Shown here: positions 51,183-60,084 of the stretch, piece after piece | How the letters are laid out: each line of letters starts with the position of its first letter | Numbering within the stretch: position 1 is the first letter of the stretch | Assembly (NCBI GenBank): GCA_947642555.1 | Contig: CANRSX010000028.1 | Location: forward strand, 1-62,598 | Direction of reading: 5' to 3' | DNA: 62,598 nucleotides | Source of the DNA: an uncultured Roseburia sp. | GTDB taxonomy: Bacteria; Bacillota; Clostridia; Lachnospirales; Lachnospiraceae | The notes under the pieces: model-generated | Told to the model about the DNA's origin: nothing | The model's database searches: none | What the model saw: only the letters and a program-made list of their open reading frames with translations | Program-made: the position numbers and the translations under genes

Positions 51183-52664
51183 ATGCCACAGGAAAAAAAT
51201 AACAGGAGCAGCGCGGACAAAAATGTCTATCGCCGCGCGAGATTATGGCAGATCATCATGGTGTCGTGCAGCGCCTTTATCGGCATGGCTTTTTATTCGC
51301 TGACCGGTATGGCCAGCTATACTGCCAGTATCGGGTTTGGTATCGCGACGATCGCGGTCGGAGGGATCTTAACGTTTACCCGTATCTTTGACGCGATCAC
51401 GGATCCCATGCTCGCCTTTGTCTATGATAAGGTGAATACGCGGTTCGGAAAGGTGCGGATCCTGATGGTCAGCGGATGGGTGATCATGGTCCTGGCGCTT
51501 TTGCTGATGTATAACTGGGCAGCCGGGAAGGGACACGGCGCCGTCATGTTTGTCTTCCTTTATATCATTTATATTATCGGCTACACGCTGTTTAATATGA
51601 CGACGCAGACGCTGTATGCGCTGATGACAAACGATCCGAAGCAGCGCCCGATGATCGGCGTGTGCAGCACGATTTTCAACTACCTGGTCCCGATGGCGCT
51701 CAATATCATCTTCTTTGTGGTGCTGATGCCGAGGTACGGCGCGTATACAAAGGAATTTCTGGCAGCGGCCTGTTGGCTTTCCATCGGATTTTCCGCATTC
51801 GGGATCATAATGACCTGCATCGGCATTTCCGAATTTGACAAGCCGGAAAACTTTATGGGCACTACCGCGAAAAAAGAGAAGCTAAAGCTCACGGACATGG
51901 TGGATGTGCTGAAAAACAACCGCCCGCTGCAGTGCTACATCGCCTCCGCGGCGTCGGATAAGATCGCGCAGCAGGTGGCGAGCCAGTCGATCATCGGCAC
52001 CATGCTGAGCGGCATCATCATCGGCGACATGTCTATCGCCACAACGCTCGGCACGATCGGGATCCTTCCGTCCATTCTGTTTGCCTTTATCGGCGCGGCC
52101 TATGCGCGTAAGCACGGCAACAAGAAGACGGTCGTCACCTGGACCGGGCTGTGCATGATTGTGACAAGTGCGATGACCATGTTTTTTGTTGTGCTTTATA
52201 TCGGGGGCAATACACAGAAAATCAGTACGTTTATGCCGTTTATGATCCTCTATGTGATCCTGACGCTGCTGACAAACGGCATGAAGATGGGCGTTACGAC
52301 CGGAAATAACGCGTTTATGGCGGATATCATCGACTATGAGCTTGACCGCGGCGGAAAGTATATTCCTGCGGTGGTGACCGGGGTTCACAGCCTGATCGAT
52401 AAGCTGGTTTCTTCTGTGAGCGCCCTGATTGCGACCGGCGCGGTGGCGCTGATCGGATATCGCGAGACGATGCCGCAGCCTGACGATGCGCTGACGCCCG
52501 CCATCTTCTGGATGACCATGGTGCTGATGTTCGGCCTGCCGCTGGGAGGCTGGGCCATCACACTGATCGCAATGCGGTTCTGTTCCCTGGACAAGGAGGA
52601 AATGGTGGAAATTCAGGCACGGATTGCCGAGAAGAAAGCGGCTGCGCGGCAGAATATGCAGTAA
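51183..52664 (+). CDS. GPH-family sugar:cation symporter (MFS superfamily)
   Basis: 493 aa with about 12 hydrophobic segments. The N-terminal region RIFDAITDPMLAFVYDKVNTRFGKVR is the GPH (glycoside-pentoside-hexuronide) signature that includes the Asp residues for cation coupling. Later segments such as NAFMADIIDYELDRGGKYIPAVV are also GPH-typical. It should bring a glycoside or sugar into the cell with Na+ or H+. The flanking GH1 and GH2 enzymes would then split the glycoside. AAAGGAGGAG precedes the ATG. The AraC regulator is transcribed divergently, so control from the 230-bp shared gap is likely. A strong terminator follows. Confidence 0.93.
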   Translation: MPQEKNNRSSADKNVYRRARLWQIIMVSCSAFIGMAFYSLTGMASYTASIGFGIATIAVGGILTFTRIFDAITDPMLAFVYDKVNTRFGKVRILMVSGWVIMVLALLLMYNWAAGKGHGAVMFVFLYIIYIIGYTLFNMTTQTLYALMTNDPKQRPMIGVCSTIFNYLVPMALNIIFFVVLMPRYGAYTKEFLAAACWLSIGFSAFGIIMTCIGISEFDKPENFMGTTAKKEKLKLTDMVDVLKNNRPLQCYIASAASDKIAQQVASQSIIGTMLSGIIIGDMSIATTLGTIGILPSILFAFIGAAYARKHGNKKTVVTWTGLCMIVTSAMTMFFVVLYIGGNTQKISTFMPFMILYVILTLLTNGMKMGVTTGNNAFMADIIDYELDRGGKYIPAVVTGVHSLIDKLVSSVSALIATGAVALIGYRETMPQPDDALTPAIFWMTMVLMFGLPLGGWAITLIAMRFCSLDKEEMVEIQARIAEKKAAARQNMQ

Positions 52665-52680
52665 AAAGCGAAGACAAAAA

Positions 52681-52709
52681 GAGGATCCCGTGTGCGGGAT
52701 CCTCTTTTT
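52681..52709 (+). terminator. Rho-independent terminator after the symporter gene
   Basis: GAGGATCCCG, loop TGTG, CGGGATCCTC, then TTTTT. Sits between the symporter gene and the convergent GH1 gene. Confidence 0.92.
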
Positions 52710-52745
52710 GCAATAAGCCGGCTCGCGAAGTGTGGCAGCGTCTGT

Positions 52746-54032
52746 TTATGCCAGGAAGCTTCCGAGATGGGCGAGGCTTTCCTTTGGATGGCGCGTCTGC
52801 GTGGCGCGGTCAACGGCGATCAGCCCGAAGGTCATGGAATAGCCCTTCTGCCATTCAAAGTTGTCCAGCAGGCTCCAGTGGAAGTAGCCTTTTACCGGAA
52901 GTCCGTCACGGATACAGCTCTGCACCCCGTCAAGCGCCCGGTCGATAAAGGCAACGCGTCTGGCGTCATCCGCGGTGGCAATGCCGTTCTCCGTGACCAT
53001 CAGATCGCCGTGGAACTCCTTTGCGACTGTTCGGATCACATGCTCAAGTCCCTCCGGGTAGAATTCATAATTCATCTGGGTCAGCTCCGCGCCCTCCGGC
53101 GTCGGGAGGCTTCCGTCCGGGCCGATCAGGGAACGCGTATAGTTCTGTACGCCGAGGAAATCGTCGTCCTTTATATAGGGGAGATAATGCGTGAACTCCT
53201 CGTCCCACTCTTTTACAGCGGCCGCTTCCCCGCCCTCCACAGCCTGAATATCGTGCAGGCTTAAGGTGAGGCCGACCCGGATCTCTGGGTACAGCTCACG
53301 GATCACAGCGCGCGCTGCCTCGTGGGCACGGCAGACGATCGCGTCCCCGGCCGGCGTGCGCATCGAGGTAAAGCACTCGGCCTTCTCCACGCCGAAGACA
53401 TGTTTCGTCTCGGCCGCCGCTGCTTTCTGACCGGCCATCATCTTTTCCAGATTGATTCCCACCTGGACGGTTCCGTCGGCGCCATCCGTCTTTGCGGCCT
53501 GCGCCTGCATCTGCTGCATGTAACGCTTTGCGATCGCGGCCACCTGGATCCCCATGTTTGCCTCGTTGATCGTGCAGACATAGCGCAGCTTGCTGCCGAG
53601 CGCGCCGATGACATGGCGCACATAGCGGGCGAAATCATCCGGCGTGGTGTCCGCTTCCCATCCGCCCTTTGAGATCAGCCATTTCGGGCTGGAAAAATGA
53701 TGGAGCGTGACGACGGGCTCTAAGCTGTGATCCCGGCAGCAGCGGATGACGTCGCGATAGTGGTCAAGCGCCGCCTTGTCAAACTGCCCCTCCTCGGGCT
53801 CGATGCGCGCCCACTCGATCGAAAAGCGGTAGGCATTCAGCCCGGCGTCCGCCATAAGAGCGATGTCTTCCGGATAGCGGTGGTAATGATCGACCGCGTC
53901 AAGCGACGGCTCCGTATAAGTGGTGTGCTCCATCTGCTCCATTGCCCAGCAGTCGCTGTTTGTGTTGTTTCCCTCCACCTGGTGCGCGGCGGTCGCGGCG
54001 CCCAGGAGAAAACCGGATTCAAATTTGTCCAT
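52746..54032 (-). CDS. Glycoside hydrolase family 1 (beta-glucosidase type)
   Basis: 428 aa. GH1 pattern throughout: FLLGAATAAHQVEGNN, YRFSIEWARIEPEEGQFD, VVTLHHFSSPKWL, the nucleophile Glu in LMVTENGIATADD, and the end YFHWSLLDNFEWQKGYSMTFG. The acid/base motif reads CTINEANMG, where the usual Pro after Glu (NEP) is Ala; the catalytic Glu itself is kept. There is no signal peptide, so it works on imported glycosides. AAGGAGG precedes ATG 54032. It is divergent from the GH2 gene across 240 bp. Confidence 0.93.
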   Translation of the reverse strand: MDKFESGFLLGAATAAHQVEGNNTNSDCWAMEQMEHTTYTEPSLDAVDHYHRYPEDIALMADAGLNAYRFSIEWARIEPEEGQFDKAALDHYRDVIRCCRDHSLEPVVTLHHFSSPKWLISKGGWEADTTPDDFARYVRHVIGALGSKLRYVCTINEANMGIQVAAIAKRYMQQMQAQAAKTDGADGTVQVGINLEKMMAGQKAAAAETKHVFGVEKAECFTSMRTPAGDAIVCRAHEAARAVIRELYPEIRVGLTLSLHDIQAVEGGEAAAVKEWDEEFTHYLPYIKDDDFLGVQNYTRSLIGPDGSLPTPEGAELTQMNYEFYPEGLEHVIRTVAKEFHGDLMVTENGIATADDARRVAFIDRALDGVQSCIRDGLPVKGYFHWSLLDNFEWQKGYSMTFGLIAVDRATQTRHPKESLAHLGSFLA

Positions 54033-54272
54033 TGCGTTCCTCCTTTATTATATGATGCTCAGGTAAGCATCTGACTCTGGCATCATCATACCGGAAAAAC
54101 AGAAAACCAAATATAAATGATTCGTTTTTTTGTACATTTTTTCGCTGCTATTTTATTATTCGCGAAATATGATACAAAAAAAGGAATTTTAAAACACATG
54201 ATAAAAGCTCTCATGGTAAACTTCTGATATGAAATGTTTTTTACAGGAACAGGCATCAGGAGGTAGATTGTT

Positions 54273-56570
54273 TTGAGATCAAAAACAGAATTGAGGGACG
54301 GATGGATTTTTGTAAAACAGGCAAAGGATGCGCGGGAGGCGTCAGCGGCGGAGGGAACGCCTGTCTCGCTGCCGCATACCTGGAACGCCGTGGACGGACA
54401 GGACGGGGGAAATGATTATTACCGGGGGACCTGCTGGTATCGCCGCGGGCTGGAGAATCCGGGACTTTCGGACGGGGAGCGGGCGTACCTGGAATTTGAC
54501 GGAGCCGCCATGACGGCGGAGGTGTGGCTGAACGGGGAGCGCCTGGCGCATCACGAGGGCGGATATTCCAGATTCCGCGTCGATATCACGGATCAGCTCA
54601 GAGAGAGTGGAAATGAGCTGGTGGTGTCGGTCGACAATTCGGACAATGACAGGGTTTACCCGCAGAAGGCGGATTTTACCTTTTACGGCGGGCTTTACCG
54701 GATGGCGCGTCTGGTCGTCGTGCCGAAGGAGCATTTTTCCATGGATTATTACGGCAGCGACGGGATCCGTGTGACGCCGGAGGTGACGATTCCGGACAAC
54801 GACCGGGAAGCGGCGTCCGCGGTTGTCACGGTGGAGGTGTGGACGGACGGCGGAGCAGATGAGGCCGCGGTCACCGTGAGCGGAGACAGGGCAGATGAGG
54901 CCGCGGTTGCCGTGAGCGGAGACGGGGCAGACGGAAAGACCAGGACAGCGGAAGCGGCGGTGCAGCGTGTTCCGCTTGCAGACGGATACGGAAAAGCGGT
55001 GTTTACGCTGCCAGATGTGCATCTGTGGGACGGCGTGGATGACCCGTACCTCTACACGGCGCGCGCAGAGCTGCCGGGCGGCGATGCGGTGGAGACCAGG
55101 TTCGGCTGCCGGAAATTTTATGTGGATCCACAGAACGGATTTTTCTTAAACGGGAGATCTTATCCGCTGCGCGGCGTGAGCCGTCATCAGGACCGTGCGG
55201 GTGCAGGTAATGCCCTGACGATGGAGATGCACCGGGAGGATATGGAGATCGTAAAGGAGATCGGCGCGAATACGCTGCGGCTGGCGCATTACCAGCAGGC
55301 GCAGGAATTTTATGATCTCTGCGATGAGAACGGGATCCTTGTCTGGGCGGAGATTCCGTACATCACCCTGCACATGCCGAACGGACGCGACAATACGCTC
55401 AGCCAGATGCGGGAGCTGGTGACACAGAACTACAATCATGCATCGATCATGTGCTGGGGCCTGTCAAATGAGATCACGGCAAGCGGCAGCGTGACGGAGG
55501 ATCTGCTGGAAAATCACAGGCTGTTAAACGATCTCTGTCACAAACTGGATCCGACCCGGTTTACGACGATGGCGGATGTATTTATGCTGGAGACAGACAG
55601 CCCGCTGCTTGAGATCCCGGACGTGAACAGCTATAACCTGTATTTTGGCTGGTACTTAGGAGAGTTAGAGCAGAACGACGCATTTTTTGACGAGTATCAT
55701 AAAAAATTCCCGGAGCGGTGCATCGGGTTTTCCGAGTACGGCGCGGACGCCAACCCGCAATATCAGAGCGCGGCGCCTGAAAAGGGGGACTACACGGAGG
55801 GCTATCAGGCGCTTTACCATGAGCATATCCTGCGCATGATCGCGTCCCGCCCCTGGATCTGGTCGACGCATGTCTGGAATCTGTTTGATTTTGCCGCGGA
55901 CGGAAGGGACGAGGGCGGAAAGAACGGTCAGAACCAGAAGGGCCTTGTGACCATGGACCGGAAGTTAAAAAAAGATGCGTTTTACCTGTACAAGGCATAC
56001 TGGAATAAAAAGGAGCCGTTCGTGCATCTGTGCGGCAGCCGTTACGTGGACCGGACGGAGGAAGTGACGGAAATCAGGGTGTATTCCAACGCGCCGTCCG
56101 TGACGCTGTATGTGGACGGAACTGAGGCAGAAACGCAGGAAGGAGAATTTATTTTCCGCTTTATGATACCGATAAGCGGCACACATTCTATTGAAGCGCG
56201 CGCCGGGGAGGCGGCGGAATGCATCACGGTGCGTAGGGTGCGGGAGAAAAATATGGATTACGTCTTCGGGCAGGGAGGCGGCGTCACGAACTGGTTTGAC
56301 CAGGATGACTTCAAACCGGGATATTTTTCGATCCGGGATACCATGGGAGCATTGCAGGCGCACCCAGAAGCCGGGGCGCTGGTCGGACGGCTGATGGCGG
56401 CGGCGACGGCGGCAAGGGGCGATGTGGCGCAGAGTGTCAGCGGCAATCAGAACCTGCAGCGCATGATGGCGGGAATGCCTTTGGAGAGCCTGTTAAAGCA
56501 GGCCGGGGAAGCGGTGACAGAAGAGCAGGTTCGGATGTTAAATGCCGCGCTGCAGCAGATAAAAAAGTAA
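54273..56570 (+). CDS. Glycoside hydrolase family 2 (beta-galactosidase/beta-glucuronidase type)
   Basis: 765 aa, cytoplasmic. GH2 sugar-binding jelly roll (WYRRGLENPGLSDGERAYLEF, AEVWLNGERLAHHEGGYSRF), an Ig-like domain, then the TIM barrel. The acid/base Glu is in WGLSNEITASG and the nucleophile Glu in IGFSEYGADANP. A late extra domain (EALVGRL-like, LQRMMAGMPLESLLKQAGE) is seen in some Lachnospiraceae enzymes. The start is TTG at 54273, supported by AGGAGGT 8 bases upstream. A 36-bp tandem duplication (54855-54926) sits in the Ig-like region. Probably acts with GH1 and the symporter. Confidence 0.92.
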   Translation: MRSKTELRDGWIFVKQAKDAREASAAEGTPVSLPHTWNAVDGQDGGNDYYRGTCWYRRGLENPGLSDGERAYLEFDGAAMTAEVWLNGERLAHHEGGYSRFRVDITDQLRESGNELVVSVDNSDNDRVYPQKADFTFYGGLYRMARLVVVPKEHFSMDYYGSDGIRVTPEVTIPDNDREAASAVVTVEVWTDGGADEAAVTVSGDRADEAAVAVSGDGADGKTRTAEAAVQRVPLADGYGKAVFTLPDVHLWDGVDDPYLYTARAELPGGDAVETRFGCRKFYVDPQNGFFLNGRSYPLRGVSRHQDRAGAGNALTMEMHREDMEIVKEIGANTLRLAHYQQAQEFYDLCDENGILVWAEIPYITLHMPNGRDNTLSQMRELVTQNYNHASIMCWGLSNEITASGSVTEDLLENHRLLNDLCHKLDPTRFTTMADVFMLETDSPLLEIPDVNSYNLYFGWYLGELEQNDAFFDEYHKKFPERCIGFSEYGADANPQYQSAAPEKGDYTEGYQALYHEHILRMIASRPWIWSTHVWNLFDFAADGRDEGGKNGQNQKGLVTMDRKLKKDAFYLYKAYWNKKEPFVHLCGSRYVDRTEEVTEIRVYSNAPSVTLYVDGTEAETQEGEFIFRFMIPISGTHSIEARAGEAAECITVRRVREKNMDYVFGQGGGVTNWFDQDDFKPGYFSIRDTMGALQAHPEAGALVGRLMAAATAARGDVAQSVSGNQNLQRMMAGMPLESLLKQAGEAVTEEQVRMLNAALQQIKK

Positions 56571-56594
56571 AAAATATGGGGAGTGGAGAGATAT

Positions 56595-57443
56595 ATGCCG
56601 GTAAGAGCGGTACAGCAGATTATGCTGGGGACAGTGACAACAAATGAGCAGCAGGCCAGGGAAACCCTGGCTGCAATCAGAAAGGCAGGCTACAGCGGGA
56701 TCGAGCTGAACGGGTTTATGATCCGCCCGACTTCCTTTCTGGTGCGGATGATGACGAAGATGGCCGGGATGCCGGTAGGGCGCGGCGGAAAGCTTGACTG
56801 GAAGGCACTCACGCGGGAGGCGGGGCTTTCCGTGGTCAGCATACATGAGGATCTGGGGACCATTCAGAGAGAGCCGGATACCGTGATCCGGGAGGCGGAA
56901 GCGTTCGGGACGAACGATGCGGTCGTCACGGGCATGTACCGCTTTGATTATTCGGATCAGGCCGCGGTGCAGAAGCTTGCGGAGGATTTAAACAAAGCGG
57001 GGGAGCGATTAAAGCAGGGCGGCGTCCGGCTGCTCTACCATAACCACAACTGTGAATTCCGGAAAGTGTCGGCGGAGAAAACCGCGTACGGACTTCTGAT
57101 GGAGGAGACGGATCCTTCTTTCGTGAATTTTGAATTTGATTCCTACTGGCCGACAGAGGCCGGGGTGGATGCGCTTGCCCTGATGCGGCAGCTGGGCGGG
57201 CGTATGAGGCTTTACCATATCAATGACCGCGGGAGCCGGTTGTCCGGGCCGGCGATGACGCCGATCTTAAAATCGGACAGCATGGAGCTCGGCGACGGCA
57301 ACATGAATCTGCCGGCGCTTGTGGAACAGGCGAAGGCCGCCGGGGTGGACGCCGTGATTCTGGAGAGCCATAAAAACTGGGTGGATCACTCGCCGATCCG
57401 GTCGCTGGAGCGGTCGGCGGAATTTCTGCGGCGGTATGTGTGA
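56595..57443 (+). CDS. Sugar phosphate isomerase/epimerase family protein (xylose-isomerase-like TIM barrel)
   Basis: About 282 aa. AP-endonuclease-2/xylose-isomerase-like TIM barrel: AIRKAGYSGIELNGFMI, VVSIHEDLGTIQRE, the metal-site stretch YHNHNCEFRK, FVNFEFDSYWPTEAGVDALAL and the final AVILESHKNW. These enzymes rearrange keto sugars or related sugars. GGAG lies 5 bases before ATG 56595; a GTG at 56583 is possible but overlaps GGGGAG. It begins 24 bp after the GH2 stop, so it belongs to the same glycoside-use operon. Substrate unknown. Confidence 0.87.
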   Translation: MPVRAVQQIMLGTVTTNEQQARETLAAIRKAGYSGIELNGFMIRPTSFLVRMMTKMAGMPVGRGGKLDWKALTREAGLSVVSIHEDLGTIQREPDTVIREAEAFGTNDAVVTGMYRFDYSDQAAVQKLAEDLNKAGERLKQGGVRLLYHNHNCEFRKVSAEKTAYGLLMEETDPSFVNFEFDSYWPTEAGVDALALMRQLGGRMRLYHINDRGSRLSGPAMTPILKSDSMELGDGNMNLPALVEQAKAAGVDAVILESHKNWVDHSPIRSLERSAEFLRRYV

Positions 57444-57528
57444 AGCGGGACTTTTCCACGCGGCGCTTCGCAGGCCGGTTTATTGTAAAAAACGGGGAGA
57501 AACCATCGGCGGTTCCTCCCCGTTTGCA

Positions 57529-57684
57529 TTATTCTTTTTCAAAAACGTCCTTCCCCAGTCCGCAGGTGGGGCAAAGCCAGCTGTCGGGCACATCCTCCCA
57601 GGGAGTGCCGGGTGCAATGCCATTGTCAGGATCGCCGACAGCGGGATCATAGACATATCCGCAAGGGCATATGTATTTATCCAT
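57529..57684 (-). CDS. Rubredoxin with CxC first knuckle
   Basis: 51 aa; missed by length-limited gene finders. The sequence starts [14 protein letters not shown], continues [20 protein letters not shown] and ends [15 protein letters not shown], a clear rubredoxin that holds one Fe and carries electrons. The second knuckle is the normal CPTCG. The first is C-P-C-G instead of the usual C-x-x-C-G, one residue shorter. The reading frame is open and the ATG at 57684 has GAGGAGG upstream, so it is a real gene. It lies 49 bp after the reverse-rubrerythrin gene and should give electrons to it. Confidence 0.9.
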   Translation of the reverse strand: MDKYICPCGYVYDPAVGDPDNGIAPGTPWEDVPDSWLCPTCGLGKDVFEKE

Positions 57685-57733
57685 ACGTATTCCTCCTCTT
57701 AATCAGAGTCTCTCTTAAAGGTGACGCAGATGC

Positions 57734-58276
57734 TTAGCCGAAGTATCTCTTTAACAGACCCTCGAAAGCCTTACCATGACGAGCCTCGTCACGGGCCATC
57801 TCATGTACGGTATCATGAATCGCGTCAAGGTTGGCAGCCTTCGCTCTCTTTGCGAGATCGAACTTGCCTGCAGTAGCGCCGTTCTCAGCGTCCACTCTCA
57901 TCTCAAGGTTCTTCTTCGTGCTGTCGGTCACAACCTCACCTAACAGCTCCGCGAACTTGGCAGCGTGCTCTGCCTCTTCCCATGCAGCCTTCTCCCAGTA
58001 AAGGCCGATCTCCGGATAACCCTCACGGTGAGCGACACGTGCCATTGCAAGATACATACCAACCTCAGAGCACTCGCCCTCGAAGTTTGCTCTTAAATCT
58101 GCAAGGATATCCTCGCTGACGCCCTGTGCAACGCCTACGACATGCTCAGCAGCCCACTCTCTGCCGCCCTCCTGCAGCTTGAACTTCTCAGCCGGAGCCT
58201 TACATACCGGACAGGACTCCGGAGCTGCGTCTCCCTCGTAAACGTAACCACAAACGGTGCATACATACTTTGCCAT
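57734..58276 (-). CDS. Reverse rubrerythrin
   Basis: 180 aa. An N-terminal rubredoxin-like domain ([25 protein letters not shown]) is followed by a ferritin-like diiron four-helix bundle with Glu and His ligands ([54 protein letters not shown]). This domain order is the reverse of classical rubrerythrin and is typical of Clostridia. The protein reduces hydrogen peroxide (and oxygen) to water. AAAGGAG precedes the ATG. It is transcribed with the downstream rubredoxin and carries a palindromic operator at its promoter. Confidence 0.93.
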   Translation of the reverse strand: MAKYVCTVCGYVYEGDAAPESCPVCKAPAEKFKLQEGGREWAAEHVVGVAQGVSEDILADLRANFEGECSEVGMYLAMARVAHREGYPEIGLYWEKAAWEEAEHAAKFAELLGEVVTDSTKKNLEMRVDAENGATAGKFDLAKRAKAANLDAIHDTVHEMARDEARHGKAFEGLLKRYFG

Positions 58277-58309
58277 AATGTTATCTCCTTTTTTGATAAA
58301 ATTTTTAAA

Positions 58310-58355
58310 ATCAGTAACTATTACTGATTCTAATGGATGTCATGAGGTTTGTCAA
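58310..58355 (-). promoter_or_regulatory. Promoter and palindromic operator of the reverse-rubrerythrin gene
   Basis: On the minus strand: TTGACA (58350-58355), 17 bp, TAGAAT (58327-58332). ATCAGTAACTATTACTGAT (58310-58328) has perfect 8-bp arms and starts at the end of the -10. Its 7-1-7 spacing is like Fur/PerR boxes, and the Fur-family gene is right upstream. Confidence 0.65.
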
Positions 58356-58381
58356 CCTGTTTTTTATATTTTATATAATTT

Positions 58382-58834
58382 TTATGGAATGCTCTTCGGG
58401 CCACGCTGCCCGGTGTCCGTCCGATCTGCCGCCCTGTCCTCTGTCATCGTCCGCCCGGCGCTCCGGCAGCCGGCGCAGGTTCCGTAAAAGTAGGCGCTGT
58501 GCCCTGCGATCTCACCGTCAAAATCCTGTCCCGCAAGAATATTGATATGGTCAAGGCTTCCCATTTTCAGATCCGATACCCCGCCGCAATGCGTACAGAT
58601 AAAGTGATAATGCGGCGCAGTGTTAGGGTCAAACCGTTCCGGCCCCGAACCGGCGGAAATTTTCTGGATCTCGCCGAGCTCGGAGAGCAGGGTGAGATTC
58701 CGATAAACCGTCCCAAGGCTGATGCTGGGATATTCCTGACGGATATTCTGATATATGGTCTCTGCGGTCGGATGATCGCGCCGGCCTGCGAGAAAATTCC
58801 GAATGGATTCCCGCTGTCTGCTGTAATTTGGCAT
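58382..58834 (-). CDS. Fur-family metalloregulator (PerR-like)
   Basis: 150 aa. The winged helix is in HPTAETIYQNIRQEYPSISLG and TVYRNLTLLSELGEIQ. Metal residues are HYHF, then the structural zinc pairs CTHC and CAGC. The peroxide-response neighbours (rubrerythrin, rubredoxin) suggest a PerR role rather than iron control. After the last CxxC the protein has an unusual Arg/Asp/Thr-rich tail (TMTEDRAADRTDTGQRG) of about 25 residues. GAAAGGA lies before ATG 58834; the reading from 58933 lacks a ribosome site. Confidence 0.88.
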   Translation of the reverse strand: MPNYSRQRESIRNFLAGRRDHPTAETIYQNIRQEYPSISLGTVYRNLTLLSELGEIQKISAGSGPERFDPNTAPHYHFICTHCGGVSDLKMGSLDHINILAGQDFDGEIAGHSAYFYGTCAGCRSAGRTMTEDRAADRTDTGQRGPKSIP

Positions 58835-58860
58835 GGGAAATATCCTTTCATAAATATAGG

Positions 58861-58905
58861 AATGATTATCAATTTTATTATATCGGCAAAAAGACGTTAT
58901 GTCAA
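58861..58905 (-). promoter_or_regulatory. Promoter of the Fur-family gene with Fur-like box
   Basis: On the minus strand: TTGACA (58900-58905), 17 bp, TATAAT (58877-58882). AATGATTATCAATTTTATTA (58861-58880) holds the perfect 9-mer TGATTATCA, as in Fur/PerR boxes, near +1. Autoregulation is likely. The unknown gene at 58969 is transcribed in the other direction from the same region (its TATAAT is at 58933-58938). Confidence 0.6.
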
Positions 58906-58968
58906 TACAATCATAAAAATCCCAGACCCGCATATAATACAGTAAGCGAAACAGAGTTCGGAGTGCCT

Positions 58969-60054
58969 ATGGCAGGGATGAAGCGGTTTGTTACATATAT
59001 ATACACCTACGAGGAAGGGAAAAAAGGAACAAACGCCGGGTTTGCAAAAATTGAGGTGCGGGGCGCCGACTGCCGGATTGAAATTCATCTGAAGGGTGTT
59101 TTTGCCTGGAGGGCGGTCGGAAGAGTTTATCTGTTCCGAAAGGCGGGAGATCAGATCGAGGGGATACGGATCGGTGAAATACGGCCGTCCGGCGGAAGCG
59201 GCAGTCTCGCGACGATTGTCGGATCGGAAAAAATCGGAAATACGCCGTTTGGCATCGGTGATATGGAGGGAATCTTCATGCTCAGCGAGGATGACAGGAT
59301 TTTTATGAGCCGCTGGCGGGAAGGTGATCCGATTGAGGTGAGAAAAGAGAACTTCCATGAGTGGAAGCCGGATGCGCCTGAACAGACTGAGGAAAAGGAT
59401 ATGGCGCCGCAGCCGGAGGCGCCGCGCGAGCCGGAGCCGGAGGTGATGCGCGAGCCGCAGCCGTCCCCGACGCCGCAGCCGGAGGCGCCGCGCGAGCCGC
59501 AGCCGTCCCCGGCGCCGCAGGGGAGCGATGCTCCTGCTGCGGAGGACCGGAATATCCCGGTATCGGAGGAAGGAAGCGTCCCGGTAGCGCACCCGGAAGA
59601 AAAAAGTGCGGAGGAATCCGTCCCTGTGATAAAAGAGGCTGTGCAGGCGACAGAAATTCCGATGCGCAATATTCTGCCCGGATATGACTGGCAGGCGATC
59701 TGGGAAAATCTCACGGAAACGCATCCGCTGTTTACACCGTTTGACGACCGCGAGACCGTATGCATCCAGATCGAGCTGCGGGAGCTGCGGGATTTGCCGA
59801 GGCGCTACTGGTATCTCGGAAATAACAGCTTTCTGCTGCACGGTTTTTTCAATTACCGTTATCTGGTGGTGGGAAAGACCAGCGGAGGTCGATGGTTCCT
59901 CGGCGTGCCGGGGATTTATCAGAGACAGGAGCGTGTGATGGCTGCGATTTTCGGCTTTCCCGAATTTATCCCCACAGCGGCGGAGGAGGACGAGGAGGAG
60001 ACCGGAGAACCGGTAAACCGCTTTGGGTGCTGGTACCGGTATATTGAAGAATAG
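58969..60054 (+). CDS. Two-domain protein of unknown function (DUF6128-like C-terminus)
   Basis: 361 aa. The N-terminal domain (about 1-130: KRFVTYIYTYEEGKKGTN, KIEVRGADCRIEIHLKGVFA, VYLFRKAGDQIEGIRIGEI) is a beta-rich fold. A Pro/Glu/Gln-rich linker follows at about 140-230 (EPQPSPTPQPEAPREPQPSP). The C-terminal domain (about 235-361: WYLGNNSFLLHGFFNYRYLVVG, IYQRQERVMAAIFGFPEF, FGCWYRYIEE) resembles DUF6128 of Lachnospiraceae. There is no signal peptide or membrane segment. GGAG lies 5 bases before ATG 58969. Divergence from the Fur-family gene gives no firm role. Confidence 0.65.
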   Translation: MAGMKRFVTYIYTYEEGKKGTNAGFAKIEVRGADCRIEIHLKGVFAWRAVGRVYLFRKAGDQIEGIRIGEIRPSGGSGSLATIVGSEKIGNTPFGIGDMEGIFMLSEDDRIFMSRWREGDPIEVRKENFHEWKPDAPEQTEEKDMAPQPEAPREPEPEVMREPQPSPTPQPEAPREPQPSPAPQGSDAPAAEDRNIPVSEEGSVPVAHPEEKSAEESVPVIKEAVQATEIPMRNILPGYDWQAIWENLTETHPLFTPFDDRETVCIQIELRELRDLPRRYWYLGNNSFLLHGFFNYRYLVVGKTSGGRWFLGVPGIYQRQERVMAAIFGFPEFIPTAAEEDEEETGEPVNRFGCWYRYIEE

Positions 60055-60060
60055 TGCGGA

Positions 60061-60084
60061 GGAGTCCCGAAAGGGGCTCCTTTT
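60061..60084 (+). terminator. Short terminator between convergent genes
   Basis: GGAGTCCC (60061-60068), loop GAAA, GGGGCTCC (60073-60080) with one G-T pair, then TTTT. It ends at the stop of the convergent acetyltransferase gene. Confidence 0.65.
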
